A DNA stretch of 32,722 nt from JAFEDN01 sp965651935 (GCA_965651935.1 CBFGTC010000018.1:1-32722); one strand, 5' to 3'; shown: positions 23,881-32,722, counted from the first letter of the stretch. Notes: a model not told the origin generated them from the sequence alone. A program made the numbers and translations.

Positions 23881-25290
23881 TTACTGCCTCAATCGATCTG
23901 CCCACTGTAGGGTGTTGGACATTTGCGATGACAATTCACCGGCCAGCATTTGTTCAATGGTTTGGGTTTGATTGATCAGTTGAGCGGCCATACTGATCTG
24001 TGAGAAAGCGTTAGCTTGAGCGGCACGAACATTACTGCGAGCTTGATTAATGCCTTGTTCAAACGGGGTCATAACGGATTCCGGGTATTGCAGACTGCTG
24101 GCGCTGGTGTGTACCACAGACAAATTCTCATCGAGATATTGAAATAAAATATCGGTAGCGATGACATCGGCATAACTGACAATGTCCAATACTTTTTTAT
24201 CGCCGACAAATGCACTCTGCACATTCAGCATTTTATAAACCGGTAATCGGGTAGACTGTAATAAACCGATTTCACTTTGTGTTAAAGGCGAATCGGTGAT
24301 GATTTTATCGGTCATGTCTTGTAACAGATTGGCTACTTGTGTTTGCAAACCCGAATTCGGCGATACATTGAGCGTTTGAATAGAGGGATTTAAACAACCT
24401 TCGGGGCTTTGCGTATCGCAGACATACACTTTCGCTGAACCACCATGTAATAATGTTTTCAATAATTGATTATCTGCCGCCAAGGACGCCAAAACTTTAA
24501 ATTGATGACTGGTGTCATCATTGGAGCCGCCTTGTAAAATCAATGTACCGGACAAGGACATCAAAAGTTCAGCTAATTCTGGATCACTGCTCAAAAAAGA
24601 ATTTTTTTGCAATGCTTTCCACGCAATATTACCGCTCGTCAGTAACATATTCTGATAACTAGGATCATTTTGCGCGCTATTGAGAGTTTGAGTCATATCG
24701 CCCCCCTTGCTGCATTCTTGACGTGCATCCGCCCAATCTGTAAATATTCCTTTAGTATTGCCAATATCCTGACAAACTTGTTGTTGCGCTTCGTGTGTTT
24801 TCGGCCAAACCGTGCCGACCAAGCCAGCAGCGGTTTCACAAGAATTAATATTGGCGTTGTTAATTGTGTTCGCCAGAGTATTGATATATTTCATTACATT
24901 AGCGATTTCTGGTGTGACACTTTCTATCGCTAAATTGAATGCATAGCCGAGAGAGTTATTAATAATATTATTCATCAAATTGACTAACTGCTGTGAATTA
25001 ATAAATGAGAATCCACCCGTAAATAAATCAATACCACCACAACCGGAACGAAAGCTGGGTAACTGCACTTGGGCGATTTGCACGTCTCGCACACTATCTC
25101 GCGCAAATAGGCTACCGCCGCTGTAATATCCTGCTTCTTGACCAGAGTAAGCATTGGGTGCGGTTGTATTATCGGAAAACCCTAAGTCGTTAAAAAAATT
25201 ATTCAGATCCGAGTTCACACTCGCCATTGATGAAGAAATACCTAAAAAAATCAGTGAAAAACTCAATATTTTTGTCCATATTCTTTTCAT
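23881..25290 (-). CDS. traH: TraH pilus assembly protein
   Basis: A 469-residue protein, close to F TraH (458). A signal peptide (MKRIWTKILSFSLIFLGISS, cleavage near residue 23) sends it to the periplasm. SGCGGIDLFTGGFSFI near residue 80 and a Cys near 150 are typical of the TraH family. The C-terminal third is helical, with a likely coiled coil. In F, TraH interacts with TraF and TraU in the periplasmic/outer-membrane part of the pilus assembly and retraction apparatus. Its ATG overlaps the traF stop codon (ATGA), which shows translational coupling. Confidence 0.92.
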   Translation of the reverse strand: MKRIWTKILSFSLIFLGISSSMASVNSDLNNFFNDLGFSDNTTAPNAYSGQEAGYYSGGSLFARDSVRDVQIAQVQLPSFRSGCGGIDLFTGGFSFINSQQLVNLMNNIINNSLGYAFNLAIESVTPEIANVMKYINTLANTINNANINSCETAAGLVGTVWPKTHEAQQQVCQDIGNTKGIFTDWADARQECSKGGDMTQTLNSAQNDPSYQNMLLTSGNIAWKALQKNSFLSSDPELAELLMSLSGTLILQGGSNDDTSHQFKVLASLAADNQLLKTLLHGGSAKVYVCDTQSPEGCLNPSIQTLNVSPNSGLQTQVANLLQDMTDKIITDSPLTQSEIGLLQSTRLPVYKMLNVQSAFVGDKKVLDIVSYADVIATDILFQYLDENLSVVHTSASSLQYPESVMTPFEQGINQARSNVRAAQANAFSQISMAAQLINQTQTIEQMLAGELSSQMSNTLQWADRLRQ

Positions 25291-26108
25291 GATGGATTCT
25301 CCGGTATGAAAGGATGTTGAGCAATTTCCAATAATCGCTGTCGTAATTCATCTTCACTGAGTAGTCCATAGCTGACAGGTATAATGCGATGACTTTGGGG
25401 ATCGACCGTAAATAACGCGGGCTCCATCGTCACTTTAAGTCGTGCCGCCTGGCCTTGATCCATACGCGAATTCGGAAAATCCGGCAAAAAAATGCCATCC
25501 GTGGTAATGGGTATCACGCTCAGGTGATAACGCTCTGAAAAATCTTTAACAATCGGTGCAAAGCGCTGGCAATAGGGACACGTACTGCGATAAAAAAAGA
25601 ACAGACCGTTGTGCTGTGCTAATTGTCGAATGGCATCGTCTTCCTGTTGATGCGTTTGATCTAAATCAATTTGCTTGGCGATGTTGTTGGTGGGATGTTG
25701 CAAGGAAAAATCCAGTTCAGGGTAATTCAGCAAAACGGTTTTCCAGACTTCCGAAAAACGCTGCGCGCGTTTGCCGATTTGATTTTGTAAGGTAATATAA
25801 TTTCGCACGTTATCCACGGTTGGGTTTAAAATAGCTAAATCGAGGGATTGCTTGATGTGTTCTTGTAAGTCAGACATTGCCTGAACAGGATCCTGAGTAG
25901 ACGTTTTATTTTTCGATGATTCTTCGATGGCTTCACCATACCAATGCCAACCCGATGCTGGGGTTTCCCAAAAATTATCTGCTTTGGCTGACCCCGGAAA
26001 ACAAGTGATGAGAATAACCCAAACTAAAATCACGGCGATTTTCCAACTTAAACTGATCAATAACCAGCGGAGCCACTTTTGATTGTCCATCGAGTATTGA
26101 GATCTCAT
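25287..26108 (-). CDS. traF: TraF thioredoxin-like pilus assembly protein
   Basis: A 273-residue periplasmic protein with an N-terminal membrane/signal segment (WKIAVILVWVILITC) and a C-terminal thioredoxin fold. It carries a full CPYC motif in RSTCPYCQRFAP (about C177/C180), followed by the cis-proline region near VTMEPALF. F TraF lacks CXXC, and F uses the separate TrbB for disulfide work; no trbB is present here, so this TraF probably does both jobs for the Cys-rich TraU and TraH. I chose ATG 26108 because it overlaps the trbC stop as ATGA; a start four codons upstream is possible. It lies directly after trbC, where traN would normally intervene. Confidence 0.9.
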   Translation of the reverse strand: MRSQYSMDNQKWLRWLLISLSWKIAVILVWVILITCFPGSAKADNFWETPASGWHWYGEAIEESSKNKTSTQDPVQAMSDLQEHIKQSLDLAILNPTVDNVRNYITLQNQIGKRAQRFSEVWKTVLLNYPELDFSLQHPTNNIAKQIDLDQTHQQEDDAIRQLAQHNGLFFFYRSTCPYCQRFAPIVKDFSERYHLSVIPITTDGIFLPDFPNSRMDQGQAARLKVTMEPALFTVDPQSHRIIPVSYGLLSEDELRQRLLEIAQHPFIPENPS

Positions 26109-26659
26109 AACGCGCTCCATTGTGTTAATTTTTGTTGGGCGATAGGGGCGACAACGTTATCTTCTTCGGCGATTATTTTTAAGGCGTTTTCTAAACCAAC
26201 ATCGCCCATTACCATAGCGGTCTCTTCAGGCTTCCAGCAACTTTGATTCGGTAAACAAACCGGATTGGTTTCTTGACGAACGATGACGGCGGGTACTTGA
26301 GTCACCTGGTATTGGTTAAATAATCGTGGATCGATCACCACGCCGCCTTGACAATGCTCGGTCATCGCTTTGACTGCTTTTTGGGTTTCTGTAAAAGAAT
26401 CCCGCACCAAACCCCGCAATACCAAAGGAGCTTGAATTTTTTGTGCCTGATCACACCATTGTTGCAGGCTGGTGAGTGGCATCGAAAAGGAAATCAAAAT
26501 CAGCACTTGCCCCGGCGTAACATGGGCTACCGCATTTTGTGAATTCATCGTTAAAAAGGGGTTAACAATGCTGGCCGCCTGAGCCATCATTATTGTGCAA
26601 TATGCCATCAATAATCCCAGCATTTTTAAAATCATTTTCAATTTAAAAAATCTTTTCAT
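26105..26659 (-). CDS. trbC: TrbC F-type pilus assembly protein
   Basis: A 184-residue TrbC of the F type. A signal peptide (about 1-29, ending AQAAS) is followed by LILISFSMPLTSLQQWC, the characteristic 'fsmP' motif of the family. Then come APLVLRGLV and a QVTQVPAVIV segment, which give a thioredoxin-like fold. In F, TrbC works with TraW in the periplasm in pilus assembly. GGAG overlaps the traU stop codon and serves as ribosome-binding site for the ATG at 26659. The stop overlaps the traF start. The usual next gene, traN, is missing. Confidence 0.9.
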   Translation of the reverse strand: MKRFFKLKMILKMLGLLMAYCTIMMAQAASIVNPFLTMNSQNAVAHVTPGQVLILISFSMPLTSLQQWCDQAQKIQAPLVLRGLVRDSFTETQKAVKAMTEHCQGGVVIDPRLFNQYQVTQVPAVIVRQETNPVCLPNQSCWKPEETAMVMGDVGLENALKIIAEEDNVVAPIAQQKLTQWSAL

Positions 26660-26665
26660 GTCGCC

Positions 26666-27649
26666 TTACTCCGTGAAACAACAATTCCTCTTTCTCCAGA
26701 TCAAATAACCGTAATTTTCAGTACTGATAGGCGGTTCTAAAGCAGATCCCCATAGCATGGTGGTGCGTCCGAATGGCTGACATCCGTAAGGAGTTACAGT
26801 CGGAATGGGGTTAACCATTTGATAGCGGTAGCGTGATTTGGGTAAGGTGAGTGTGGTGTGATCACTGCACAAATCACCAATGCTGCTATCGGACATCAGT
26901 CCGAGTCGATGCAGCTTATAAATCAGCCGTTCGCTCAGCAAGACTGTTCCCTGAACCCCGCCGATGTATTCGCCGACCGTACCGGTTAATGGATACATCG
27001 TACCTTGTGCGCCAGCACACCAGAACAGCTCATCATTAGGCAGCCAGGTTGAAGCCGATACCGCATCGACACTGCAAGCGGCCTGCATCGGTAAATTATT
27101 AAACAGTAGCGATTCAGGGAACAGAATCAGGGCTAAGCTTTCATCTTCCCAGGTGGGATCCAGCTCACTGAGATACGTTAGCATAGGCGCACCGGCACTG
27201 GCGCATCGGGGCGATGGCACACCCAGCATCTGCATGATGGGAAAACTATAAGCGTGTACATAAAAAAATCCTGTATTGACAGCAGGATCATCGACAGCCA
27301 CCGCGCCATCGTTCGGGCTTTCCATTAAAGGGACACCACCTAAATTAACCAGACAATAGGGCGAACGAGTGACATCAATCAGTTCCATTGGTTCCCAATA
27401 ACCGACGGCCATACCAATTTCGGGAAAAATATCGCCATCACAGACACAAATCGTGTCGGCAGGATTGATCGTATCGGGGTTAGTACCCGTCATGATGGGC
27501 GTTGAGCCAATAGTGATGGGCAATAAGCAGTCCCAACAAATATCCGTGGCGGGATTGATCAATCGACCAGTGCAGGGTGTCACCCCTGCCCATGCCGAAA
27601 TCATAGGAAGAATCAATCCAATGAAAAAACTCAATAATGATTTCTTCAT
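26666..27649 (-). CDS. traU: TraU mating-channel protein
   Basis: A 327-residue periplasmic protein, almost the length of F TraU (330). A signal peptide ends near AWAG (22). The family start follows at once: VTPCTGRLINPATDICWDCLLPI. Many cysteines are spread through the protein, and F TraU is known to need disulfide formation. It functions in DNA transfer more than in pilus growth. The ATG overlaps the traW stop codon as ATGA, and trbC follows after six bases, so the genes are translated as a block. Confidence 0.93.
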   Translation of the reverse strand: MKKSLLSFFIGLILPMISAWAGVTPCTGRLINPATDICWDCLLPITIGSTPIMTGTNPDTINPADTICVCDGDIFPEIGMAVGYWEPMELIDVTRSPYCLVNLGGVPLMESPNDGAVAVDDPAVNTGFFYVHAYSFPIMQMLGVPSPRCASAGAPMLTYLSELDPTWEDESLALILFPESLLFNNLPMQAACSVDAVSASTWLPNDELFWCAGAQGTMYPLTGTVGEYIGGVQGTVLLSERLIYKLHRLGLMSDSSIGDLCSDHTTLTLPKSRYRYQMVNPIPTVTPYGCQPFGRTTMLWGSALEPPISTENYGYLIWRKRNCCFTE

Positions 27650-28299
27650 GGCTTCACCTCCTGGATTTCTAATTGGTCTTTGTTCTGAGTCACCAGGGCA
27701 GGCATTTGGGTAATGCCTAATTTTTGAATCATTAACCCACCTTGATCGAAGTACACTTTTTTATGCGGAAATTGTGCCGAAACCGTCTGCAGTGAGCCTT
27801 TGACTAAAATCAACACTACCTGGTCTGAGAGGGCTTTATTTTGTGCATGCGCCCAGGCCAGTTGCTCTGGATCATCGCCATTGAAAAAAATCAGAGTGTT
27901 TTTTAAGCGGACTTTTTCCAATGGATTGAACCGTGAACCGGCTTTTAATAGCATACTGTTGTTGGCAGTTCGCACATCAGAGGGAATAACGAACGAGGGA
28001 TCGAATAACCAGCGCCGGGCGTGGATGGTGGGACGCCATCCCAGAGCCGGAGCAGGCCGATCCGCTGACACCCGTATCGATTTCTGCTGAATCTGCCAAC
28101 CCGATTCGCCTTCCCTACTGATTTTGGTTTGAATTTTTTGCCGTGCCATTTGGATAAAATCGGTTTCGGCAATGACATACACAGGGCCGATTATTTTAGG
28201 ATCGGCAGAAAAAACCGACAAACAGTAGCAAAACGTGATCATGCCAATGAAACACGCTTTCAACCGAAAGACCCAGCGAATAATGATGCTATTTGACAT
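27646..28299 (-). CDS. traW: TraW pilus assembly protein
   Basis: A 217-residue protein (F TraW, 210). The N-terminal hydrophobic segment (CFIGMITFCYCLSVFSA) is a signal peptide. The mature part starts DPKIIGPVYVIAETDFI, the family signature, and continues with the conserved RRWLFDPSF and a C-terminal GITQMPALV stretch. In F it localises to the periplasm and works with TrbC in pilus assembly. The start lies 11 bases inside the end of trbI, and the stop overlaps the traU start. Confidence 0.9.
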   Translation of the reverse strand: MSNSIIIRWVFRLKACFIGMITFCYCLSVFSADPKIIGPVYVIAETDFIQMARQKIQTKISREGESGWQIQQKSIRVSADRPAPALGWRPTIHARRWLFDPSFVIPSDVRTANNSMLLKAGSRFNPLEKVRLKNTLIFFNGDDPEQLAWAHAQNKALSDQVVLILVKGSLQTVSAQFPHKKVYFDQGGLMIQKLGITQMPALVTQNKDQLEIQEVKP

Positions 28300-28651
28300 C
28301 CGATTGTCCCAAACGCTGAGAAACTTCAGCAGTCAGATCCAGGCCACCCGCAATTACAGCTTCTTTCGGCATCAAAATCACATGCTTTTCTTTAGCAACT
28401 TCCTTTAAAGTGGTTTCCAGTTGCGTACTGAAATCATGAACGTGCGCTTGATGCTGATCTGCAGAGAGTGATTGCATCGATTCCATTTTCACAAAGCGAT
28501 GGATAATACCGGTCATATCCACTGTCGCCAGTTGGATATTCACCGGCAAATACTGGTTCATCGAAAAACCAATGAGCATACTGATCAATCCGCAAATCAG
28601 TGCAACCGCATAAATTTCAATTCGAGTAATATGGCTGTTTTCTTTGTTCAT
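28289..28651 (-). CDS. trbI: TrbI F-type pilus regulation protein
   Basis: A 120-residue protein of the F-type TrbI family (F TrbI, 128). One membrane helix (IYAVALICGLISMLIGFSM) near the N terminus is followed by a periplasmic part containing the family segment IHRFVKM and a charged helical region. In F it affects pilus extension and retraction but is not essential. GGAGG lies just before the ATG, which overlaps the traC stop as ATGA. Confidence 0.85.
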   Translation of the reverse strand: MNKENSHITRIEIYAVALICGLISMLIGFSMNQYLPVNIQLATVDMTGIIHRFVKMESMQSLSADQHQAHVHDFSTQLETTLKEVAKEKHVILMPKEAVIAGGLDLTAEVSQRLGQSDVK

Positions 28652-31200
28652 GATTGACCTCCTGATTTTTTTTGAGTGGGGTTAGAAAATTTTTGAGCGA
28701 CTTGCTCAATGGCAGTCTGCAAAGAATATCCCTGTGCTTGATATCGTTTGACCGCTTCAAATTCATCGCCTTTCGAAGAATATAAAATACGCGAATAAGG
28801 ATCGAAAATGATACGATGTACGGACATGCCCTGGGGACTTTTAATGACGCATTCCGAATAATCATCTGCTCTACGCACACTTTGAAATAATTTCTCGCTA
28901 TAATCATCCATCGGAAATTTTTTAGATGCGCGTAATTGGGAGATGGATTCACGATTTTGCGCCAGAATGAGATTAAAAGCGGAATTTTCAAAAGCGGCGA
29001 TAGATGTCGCATTTTTAAAATAATCATTAATTCCCTGGGTAATGGTCACAAAATTCGCGTTGTAACGACGGGCGCGTCGATAGCCGGTTTCAATGAATTT
29101 CGCCGCGCCTTCCTGATCACTACCGAGCAGATCCCAAGCTTCATCAATGATGCAGGATTTGACTTGCGAACGGCTGCCTAAATACATACGTTTGGAAATT
29201 TGATACATCAAAACCAACAAGACAATTTTCTGCAAATCTTTTTTTTGTTTGAGTTCTTCAAGTTCCAAGACGATAAAATTATTATTGATGTTGAGTGTGC
29301 ATGGGCCTTCAAAAAATTTGCCGTACATACCGTGTTTGGTGTAGGGATATAGCAAATGTGAAAGTGTGGTGCAGATCGGACTCGTTTGCTGGCTAAGCCA
29401 TTCTGACACCGTGGTGATACTCGCGTTTTTTCCTTTCTGATCCCACGCTGCTTTAACCCCTTTTTCTAAAAAAGTCATTTCTTCATCTGTCACATTACTT
29501 TGTGGACGCGCCATCGCCGCTAATAACGGTTTCAAAATTTCGAGTGATTCATCATCCATTTGGTCGATAAAGGTAAATAAATTTAAAGACACCGGTTGAT
29601 CAGATTTAAATTCGATAAATTCGCCACCCAGCAGTTTGCAGGTTTTTTCATAAGAGCGACCGACGTCAATCACCCAGACTCGACCACCGGCACCAAGCAG
29701 AGCAACAATATATTCTTGAGTCAGCGCCGACTTACCGCTGCCAGAGGTAGCGGCAATCGCTACATTGTAATTGCCATCGGGGTTGTCGAACGGATTCCAG
29801 ATCGCAATTTGGCCGCGCCGACCCGGTAGGAACAGGCTAGATCGCGCGAGGCCTTTCCATTCGCCGAGTAACGGCGCGATATTGATGGCCGACAACGCAT
29901 TCATGGTGCGCAAACGGCCTAATCTTTTTAAATCATCGTACATGCCTTCAGTCATCATCATGGGTAAAATAGCTAACCACGATTGCAGTTGCAGATAGGA
30001 CTCTTTTCTTAATTTCCAGCCATTAGCGCGGTATAAATCGCGTAATTTCCTTTCTGCACTATGCGATTGTTCCAAGGGAGAATATAAAACCACTTGATAA
30101 AAGACTTTAACCAGACGATCACCTTCACTGAGCCGGTCACGCACGAATTTCCAGTCTTGATGTTCTTTGCCAATACTCGGCTTGAATTTAGCGAGCGGAC
30201 TTTTAGCCGTCGAATCCTTATTCATAAATCGCATTTGCGCTTTAGCTGCTGATTTTTCGATATCTTCGAGTCGAACATGAAAACTCATCACAAAGGGACA
30301 GGTAATCTGTAAGGCCGTATTAAACAGTTGCCCTAGATTTTCGCCCGTCTGCCATAATCCCACGGACTCTGGAAAATCGCGCACACTGAAGCATTGCACG
30401 CCCCAAGTTTCCTGATCACTTTTATTTAAGGTCAAATGATCTTTATAAACTTGACAACGATATTCAGGATCCGTTACCTGCAGCGCCAGCGAATCGTATT
30501 CATTCCAGCGTTGTTGTGCCGAATAACAATCACGGGATGGATTTAATAAATCAATTAACAAACTGATGAAATGGGTGATCGGAATCAGACGGGTGGTCAT
30601 GCGTAATGAATTCAATGAGCTGACAAAATCCTCCCGTAAGCGAATCAACGATTGGGTATCGGAAGCTAACTCTTTTAATGGGATGGAAATAATTAAAAAC
30701 AACCGAAAATCACGCAAAATATAAGAGCCACTGTTGATTAAAGAATGTAGAGTTCCTTGTTTGAGAAACTCGGCGCGTTTTTGTGCCAGCCAGGCAAATG
30801 TTTCTCCGGCATGAGAACGTTCAGCGGCGAATTGATCAATTGCCGCGCCGATTTTATCCGAAGCCCATAATAAAAACTGACAATCAGCGGTAATGGGGAG
30901 TACATCGGTTAGTAAACTACCTAGAATCTCCACGGTTTCGGGTGTGGCTCCGGTCAACGGAGCCACTTCCAACATCCAGCCAGCGCTTCGCTTGTTCACA
31001 AAGATTTGCGCATCGGGGTCGAACGTTTCATACGGTAATAGGCTGGATAAAGGACACTGCGCCAGTAAATCACTCAAGGCGCTGAGAACCGGGTTATTTT
31101 GCTCGACACCAGCAGAGGACGATTCGCCGAACCAACCCGCAATCCGTGCCAATAATGAGGGTAAATCAAAATGCTTTGGCGAATTAAGCATGCGTATCAT
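28648..31200 (-). CDS. traC: TraC type IV secretion ATPase (VirB4 family)
   Basis: An 850-residue VirB4/TraC ATPase (F TraC, 875). The N-terminal 450 residues form the VirB4 family domain. The C-terminal motor has Walker A AATSGSGKSA (483-492), Walker B CIIDEAWDLLG (683-693) and a downstream TITQGIND segment. It is peripheral on the inner membrane and powers pilus assembly. Its start lies 17 bases inside the end of traV; a second ATG three codons later (31191) is equally possible. The stop overlaps the trbI start. Confidence 0.94.
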   Translation of the reverse strand: MIRMLNSPKHFDLPSLLARIAGWFGESSSAGVEQNNPVLSALSDLLAQCPLSSLLPYETFDPDAQIFVNKRSAGWMLEVAPLTGATPETVEILGSLLTDVLPITADCQFLLWASDKIGAAIDQFAAERSHAGETFAWLAQKRAEFLKQGTLHSLINSGSYILRDFRLFLIISIPLKELASDTQSLIRLREDFVSSLNSLRMTTRLIPITHFISLLIDLLNPSRDCYSAQQRWNEYDSLALQVTDPEYRCQVYKDHLTLNKSDQETWGVQCFSVRDFPESVGLWQTGENLGQLFNTALQITCPFVMSFHVRLEDIEKSAAKAQMRFMNKDSTAKSPLAKFKPSIGKEHQDWKFVRDRLSEGDRLVKVFYQVVLYSPLEQSHSAERKLRDLYRANGWKLRKESYLQLQSWLAILPMMMTEGMYDDLKRLGRLRTMNALSAINIAPLLGEWKGLARSSLFLPGRRGQIAIWNPFDNPDGNYNVAIAATSGSGKSALTQEYIVALLGAGGRVWVIDVGRSYEKTCKLLGGEFIEFKSDQPVSLNLFTFIDQMDDESLEILKPLLAAMARPQSNVTDEEMTFLEKGVKAAWDQKGKNASITTVSEWLSQQTSPICTTLSHLLYPYTKHGMYGKFFEGPCTLNINNNFIVLELEELKQKKDLQKIVLLVLMYQISKRMYLGSRSQVKSCIIDEAWDLLGSDQEGAAKFIETGYRRARRYNANFVTITQGINDYFKNATSIAAFENSAFNLILAQNRESISQLRASKKFPMDDYSEKLFQSVRRADDYSECVIKSPQGMSVHRIIFDPYSRILYSSKGDEFEAVKRYQAQGYSLQTAIEQVAQKFSNPTQKKSGGQS

Positions 31201-31594
31201 CCTTTACAATGGAATCGGTAGACCAGTGTCCGGGTTGCAAAACGTGATATACGGTGTTGGCTGAAAAATAATTGCCTTGCTGATCTTGATAAGGTGCAAT
31301 CCATAAGCGCATCACAGCTTCAGGATCGCGCTGGATCCCCGCAGTCGAATCGGCTGCTGCCAAATAATGAATATCAACTGTTAAAGTAGTTTCAGTCGAT
31401 GGCACCGGTTTAGATTCCGCCAATTTTCCTTGATCGACCAGGGTATTCACTTGATCCAAACTCTGGCAGGAAATGCCTGGTTTCATGGGGCAGGTAAACT
31501 GAGAGTTCAGTTCACCACAACCGGCCAGCATTGAACTTAAAGTAATGCCTAAACCCAGATTGAATAATGTTTTTGTGTATTTTGAATGCCACAT
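31184..31594 (-). CDS. traV: TraV outer-membrane lipoprotein
   Basis: A 136-residue lipoprotein, shorter than F TraV (171). The signal peptide ends in a lipobox, MLAGC, with the lipidated Cys at 26. Two further cysteines follow (FTCPMKPGISC), as usual in TraV. The C-terminal part includes RLWIAPYQDQQGNYF, the conserved stretch. TraV anchors the TraK/TraB channel core in the outer membrane. AAGGAG stands nine bases before the ATG, and traB ends 14 bases upstream. Confidence 0.9.
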   Translation of the reverse strand: MWHSKYTKTLFNLGLGITLSSMLAGCGELNSQFTCPMKPGISCQSLDQVNTLVDQGKLAESKPVPSTETTLTVDIHYLAAADSTAGIQRDPEAVMRLWIAPYQDQQGNYFSANTVYHVLQPGHWSTDSIVKDDTHA

Positions 31595-31608
31595 ACGATT
31601 GATCTCCT

Positions 31609-32634
31609 TTAAGATTTGAAAAAACCAGTGTTAGCGGGACGGTTTTGCAACGCCTGAATTTGCGCTGGTGTCAGCGGCAAAGGATTCACGGCCATAGCGG
31701 TTGGCAACGCATTGGCTGGCAATGCCGGACTGTTAGTTGAAGCGACAGACCTCTGAATCGTCGGTGTGGTATTCACTACGGGAATGGATGCGACAGACTC
31801 AAAAGGTGGCAAAATGGCTTCTTTTTCATTATCGTGTTTTTGACCATCTAAGTAGAAGCCTTTTAAAAACACGATATCGACAATCGTGCCTGCCGATAAT
31901 TGAATCACGGGATGATATTGATCGGCACGGCGAATATTGTAATCGGCAATTTTATCCATTGCGTTACTGACACCTTGGGCCGCGCCGAATTTAAAAATAT
32001 CGGCATTATTCACGCTGGTGACCGCGCCAGTGGGCGAAAGCGCGGTAGTCGTATATTGAGAAGCAATCCCTTGTGAAAACCCAGACAATGATCCCGCAAT
32101 AAAAGCGCGTTTCAATAAAGCGCCTTCACGCCATAGCGGAACGCCGCGCACGCCATTTTTACCTTCTGGGCCAAACACGGTTCCCTCTACCGGGAGTTCA
32201 ATGACTTCATGATGATTAGGGCTGACACAACTGAGCCGCTCTAGCCGCATTTGACCGCGTTCCGAGGAAATATCCCCGATAGCGGCACCCGTCGCTACAC
32301 AATCCTTTAAATGACTGTGTTGACGATTGGGTAACGTCCCCACATCTAATAAACGAAACAATACCGGCGTGGGATTGCTTTGACTGTTCACTCCCGTAGA
32401 CGCATCTGCGCCTCCTAACATTACAGCCCGAACAAAGGTACCGGCAGGAACAAAAGATTCTGGGGTTTTAGAAGGCCGAATGATCGGTGGTGTAATAGCC
32501 TCCGGCTTGGATGGCGTTAACTCTAACATATCATCGCTCACGCCCGCTAAAGGATGAAGCGCGGGCGGCAATGGCGTGGCCGTCGGAGTATTGGTGTTTA
32601 CGCCATTGCTTGGCGTATTGGATGGGTTAATCAA
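31609..32634 (-). CDS. traB: TraB channel scaffold, N-terminally truncated
   Basis: The C-terminal part (341 residues from a TTG) of a TraB/VirB10-type protein; F TraB is 475. The conserved core is present: FVPAGTFVRAVMLGGADA, then LKDCVATGAAIGDISSER, VIELPVEGTVFG and GALLKRAFIAGSLSG. Missing are the N-terminal membrane anchor and coiled coil. The frame stays open upstream of the TTG for another 13 codons (to 32673) with plausible sequence (KLNSANPG), then hits a stop next to an insertion-sequence-like end. So the gene appears interrupted, not merely cut by the window. The TTG is not a convincing native start. Confidence 0.85.
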   Translation of the reverse strand: MINPSNTPSNGVNTNTPTATPLPPALHPLAGVSDDMLELTPSKPEAITPPIIRPSKTPESFVPAGTFVRAVMLGGADASTGVNSQSNPTPVLFRLLDVGTLPNRQHSHLKDCVATGAAIGDISSERGQMRLERLSCVSPNHHEVIELPVEGTVFGPEGKNGVRGVPLWREGALLKRAFIAGSLSGFSQGIASQYTTTALSPTGAVTSVNNADIFKFGAAQGVSNAMDKIADYNIRRADQYHPVIQLSAGTIVDIVFLKGFYLDGQKHDNEKEAILPPFESVASIPVVNTTPTIQRSVASTNSPALPANALPTAMAVNPLPLTPAQIQALQNRPANTGFFKS

Positions 32635-32662
32635 CCCTGGGTTAGCTGAGTTTAGTTTTTCC

Positions 32663-32722
32663 TGTAATGATTTTTATACTTCGGCCTGGCCCCACTTTAT
32701 AATTTAAATTGGCCCCACCCTG
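32663..32722. mobile_element. Insertion-sequence end next to traB (IS21-like)
   Basis: TGGCCCCAC occurs at 32687-32695 and again at 32710-32718, 23 bp apart, after a TGTAATGA at 32663 where the traB reading frame ends. TGT termini with tandem internal repeats are characteristic of IS21-family ends. The rest of the element would lie beyond the right edge. Exact boundary and target duplication cannot be seen. Confidence 0.4.

Noticed and set aside
1..32722. CRISPR array
   Set aside because: No regularly spaced repeats of 24-40 bases with unique spacers are seen; the only short periodic repeats are 9-11 bp iterons.

Overview
The window is most of a chromosomal integrative and conjugative element (ICE) from a gammaproteobacterium, probably a relative of Legionella or Coxiella. 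Four things point there: a complete F-type (MPF-F, MOB-F) transfer operon with short ATGA overlaps, a Fis-family regulator with the typical C-terminal helix-turn-helix, an AT-leaning base composition, and a 3' tRNA-Lys(CUU) fragment that looks like an attachment site. The genus assignment is inference; no search could be run.

Layout from left to right. Positions 1-399 hold transposon-end-like repeats and a cluster of 9-bp GGACAA iterons. Two small overlapping genes of the DUF4160/DUF2442 type follow (400-865, minus). At 1068-1109 lies a minus-strand 3' tRNA-Lys fragment without its 5' half; by the logic of tRNA integration the element lies to its right, and tandem repeats at 1242-1286 look like integrase arm sites. 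The first cargo (1417-9391, minus) is a defence-like cluster: a PHP-phosphoesterase/SMC-like ATPase (TrlF type), a small frameshift-broken gene in the 400-bp gap, an N6-adenine methyltransferase, and a large restriction-methyltransferase with an N-terminal PD-ExK nuclease. From 9392 to 11405 there are two ribbon-helix-helix genes of opposite orientation, set in AT-rich DNA with inverted repeats and GTGATGATG iterons, the best place to look for oriT and its control.

From 11406 to the right end, all but one gene is on the minus strand. Read in the direction of transcription (right to left) they are traB (5' end missing), traV, traC, trbI, traW, traU, trbC, traF, traH, traG, then traD, traI and a fis-like gene. 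Together they encode the envelope channel (TraB/TraV and presumably TraK outside the window), its ATPase (TraC), pilus assembly and retraction factors (TrbI, TraW, TraU, TrbC, TraF, TraH), the mating-pair/inner-membrane protein TraG, the coupling ATPase TraD, and a 2139-aa relaxase-helicase with an added primase-like Toprim region. traN is absent from its usual place between trbC and traF. A plus-strand four-helix membrane protein gene sits between traG and traD, where F carries its entry-exclusion genes.

At the right edge traB loses its N-terminal part next to a repeat that looks like an IS21-type end. Both window ends look like insertion-sequence termini, so the window is probably a contig bounded by repeats. 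No integrase, traA/L/E/K, traN or partition ATPase is visible inside it.
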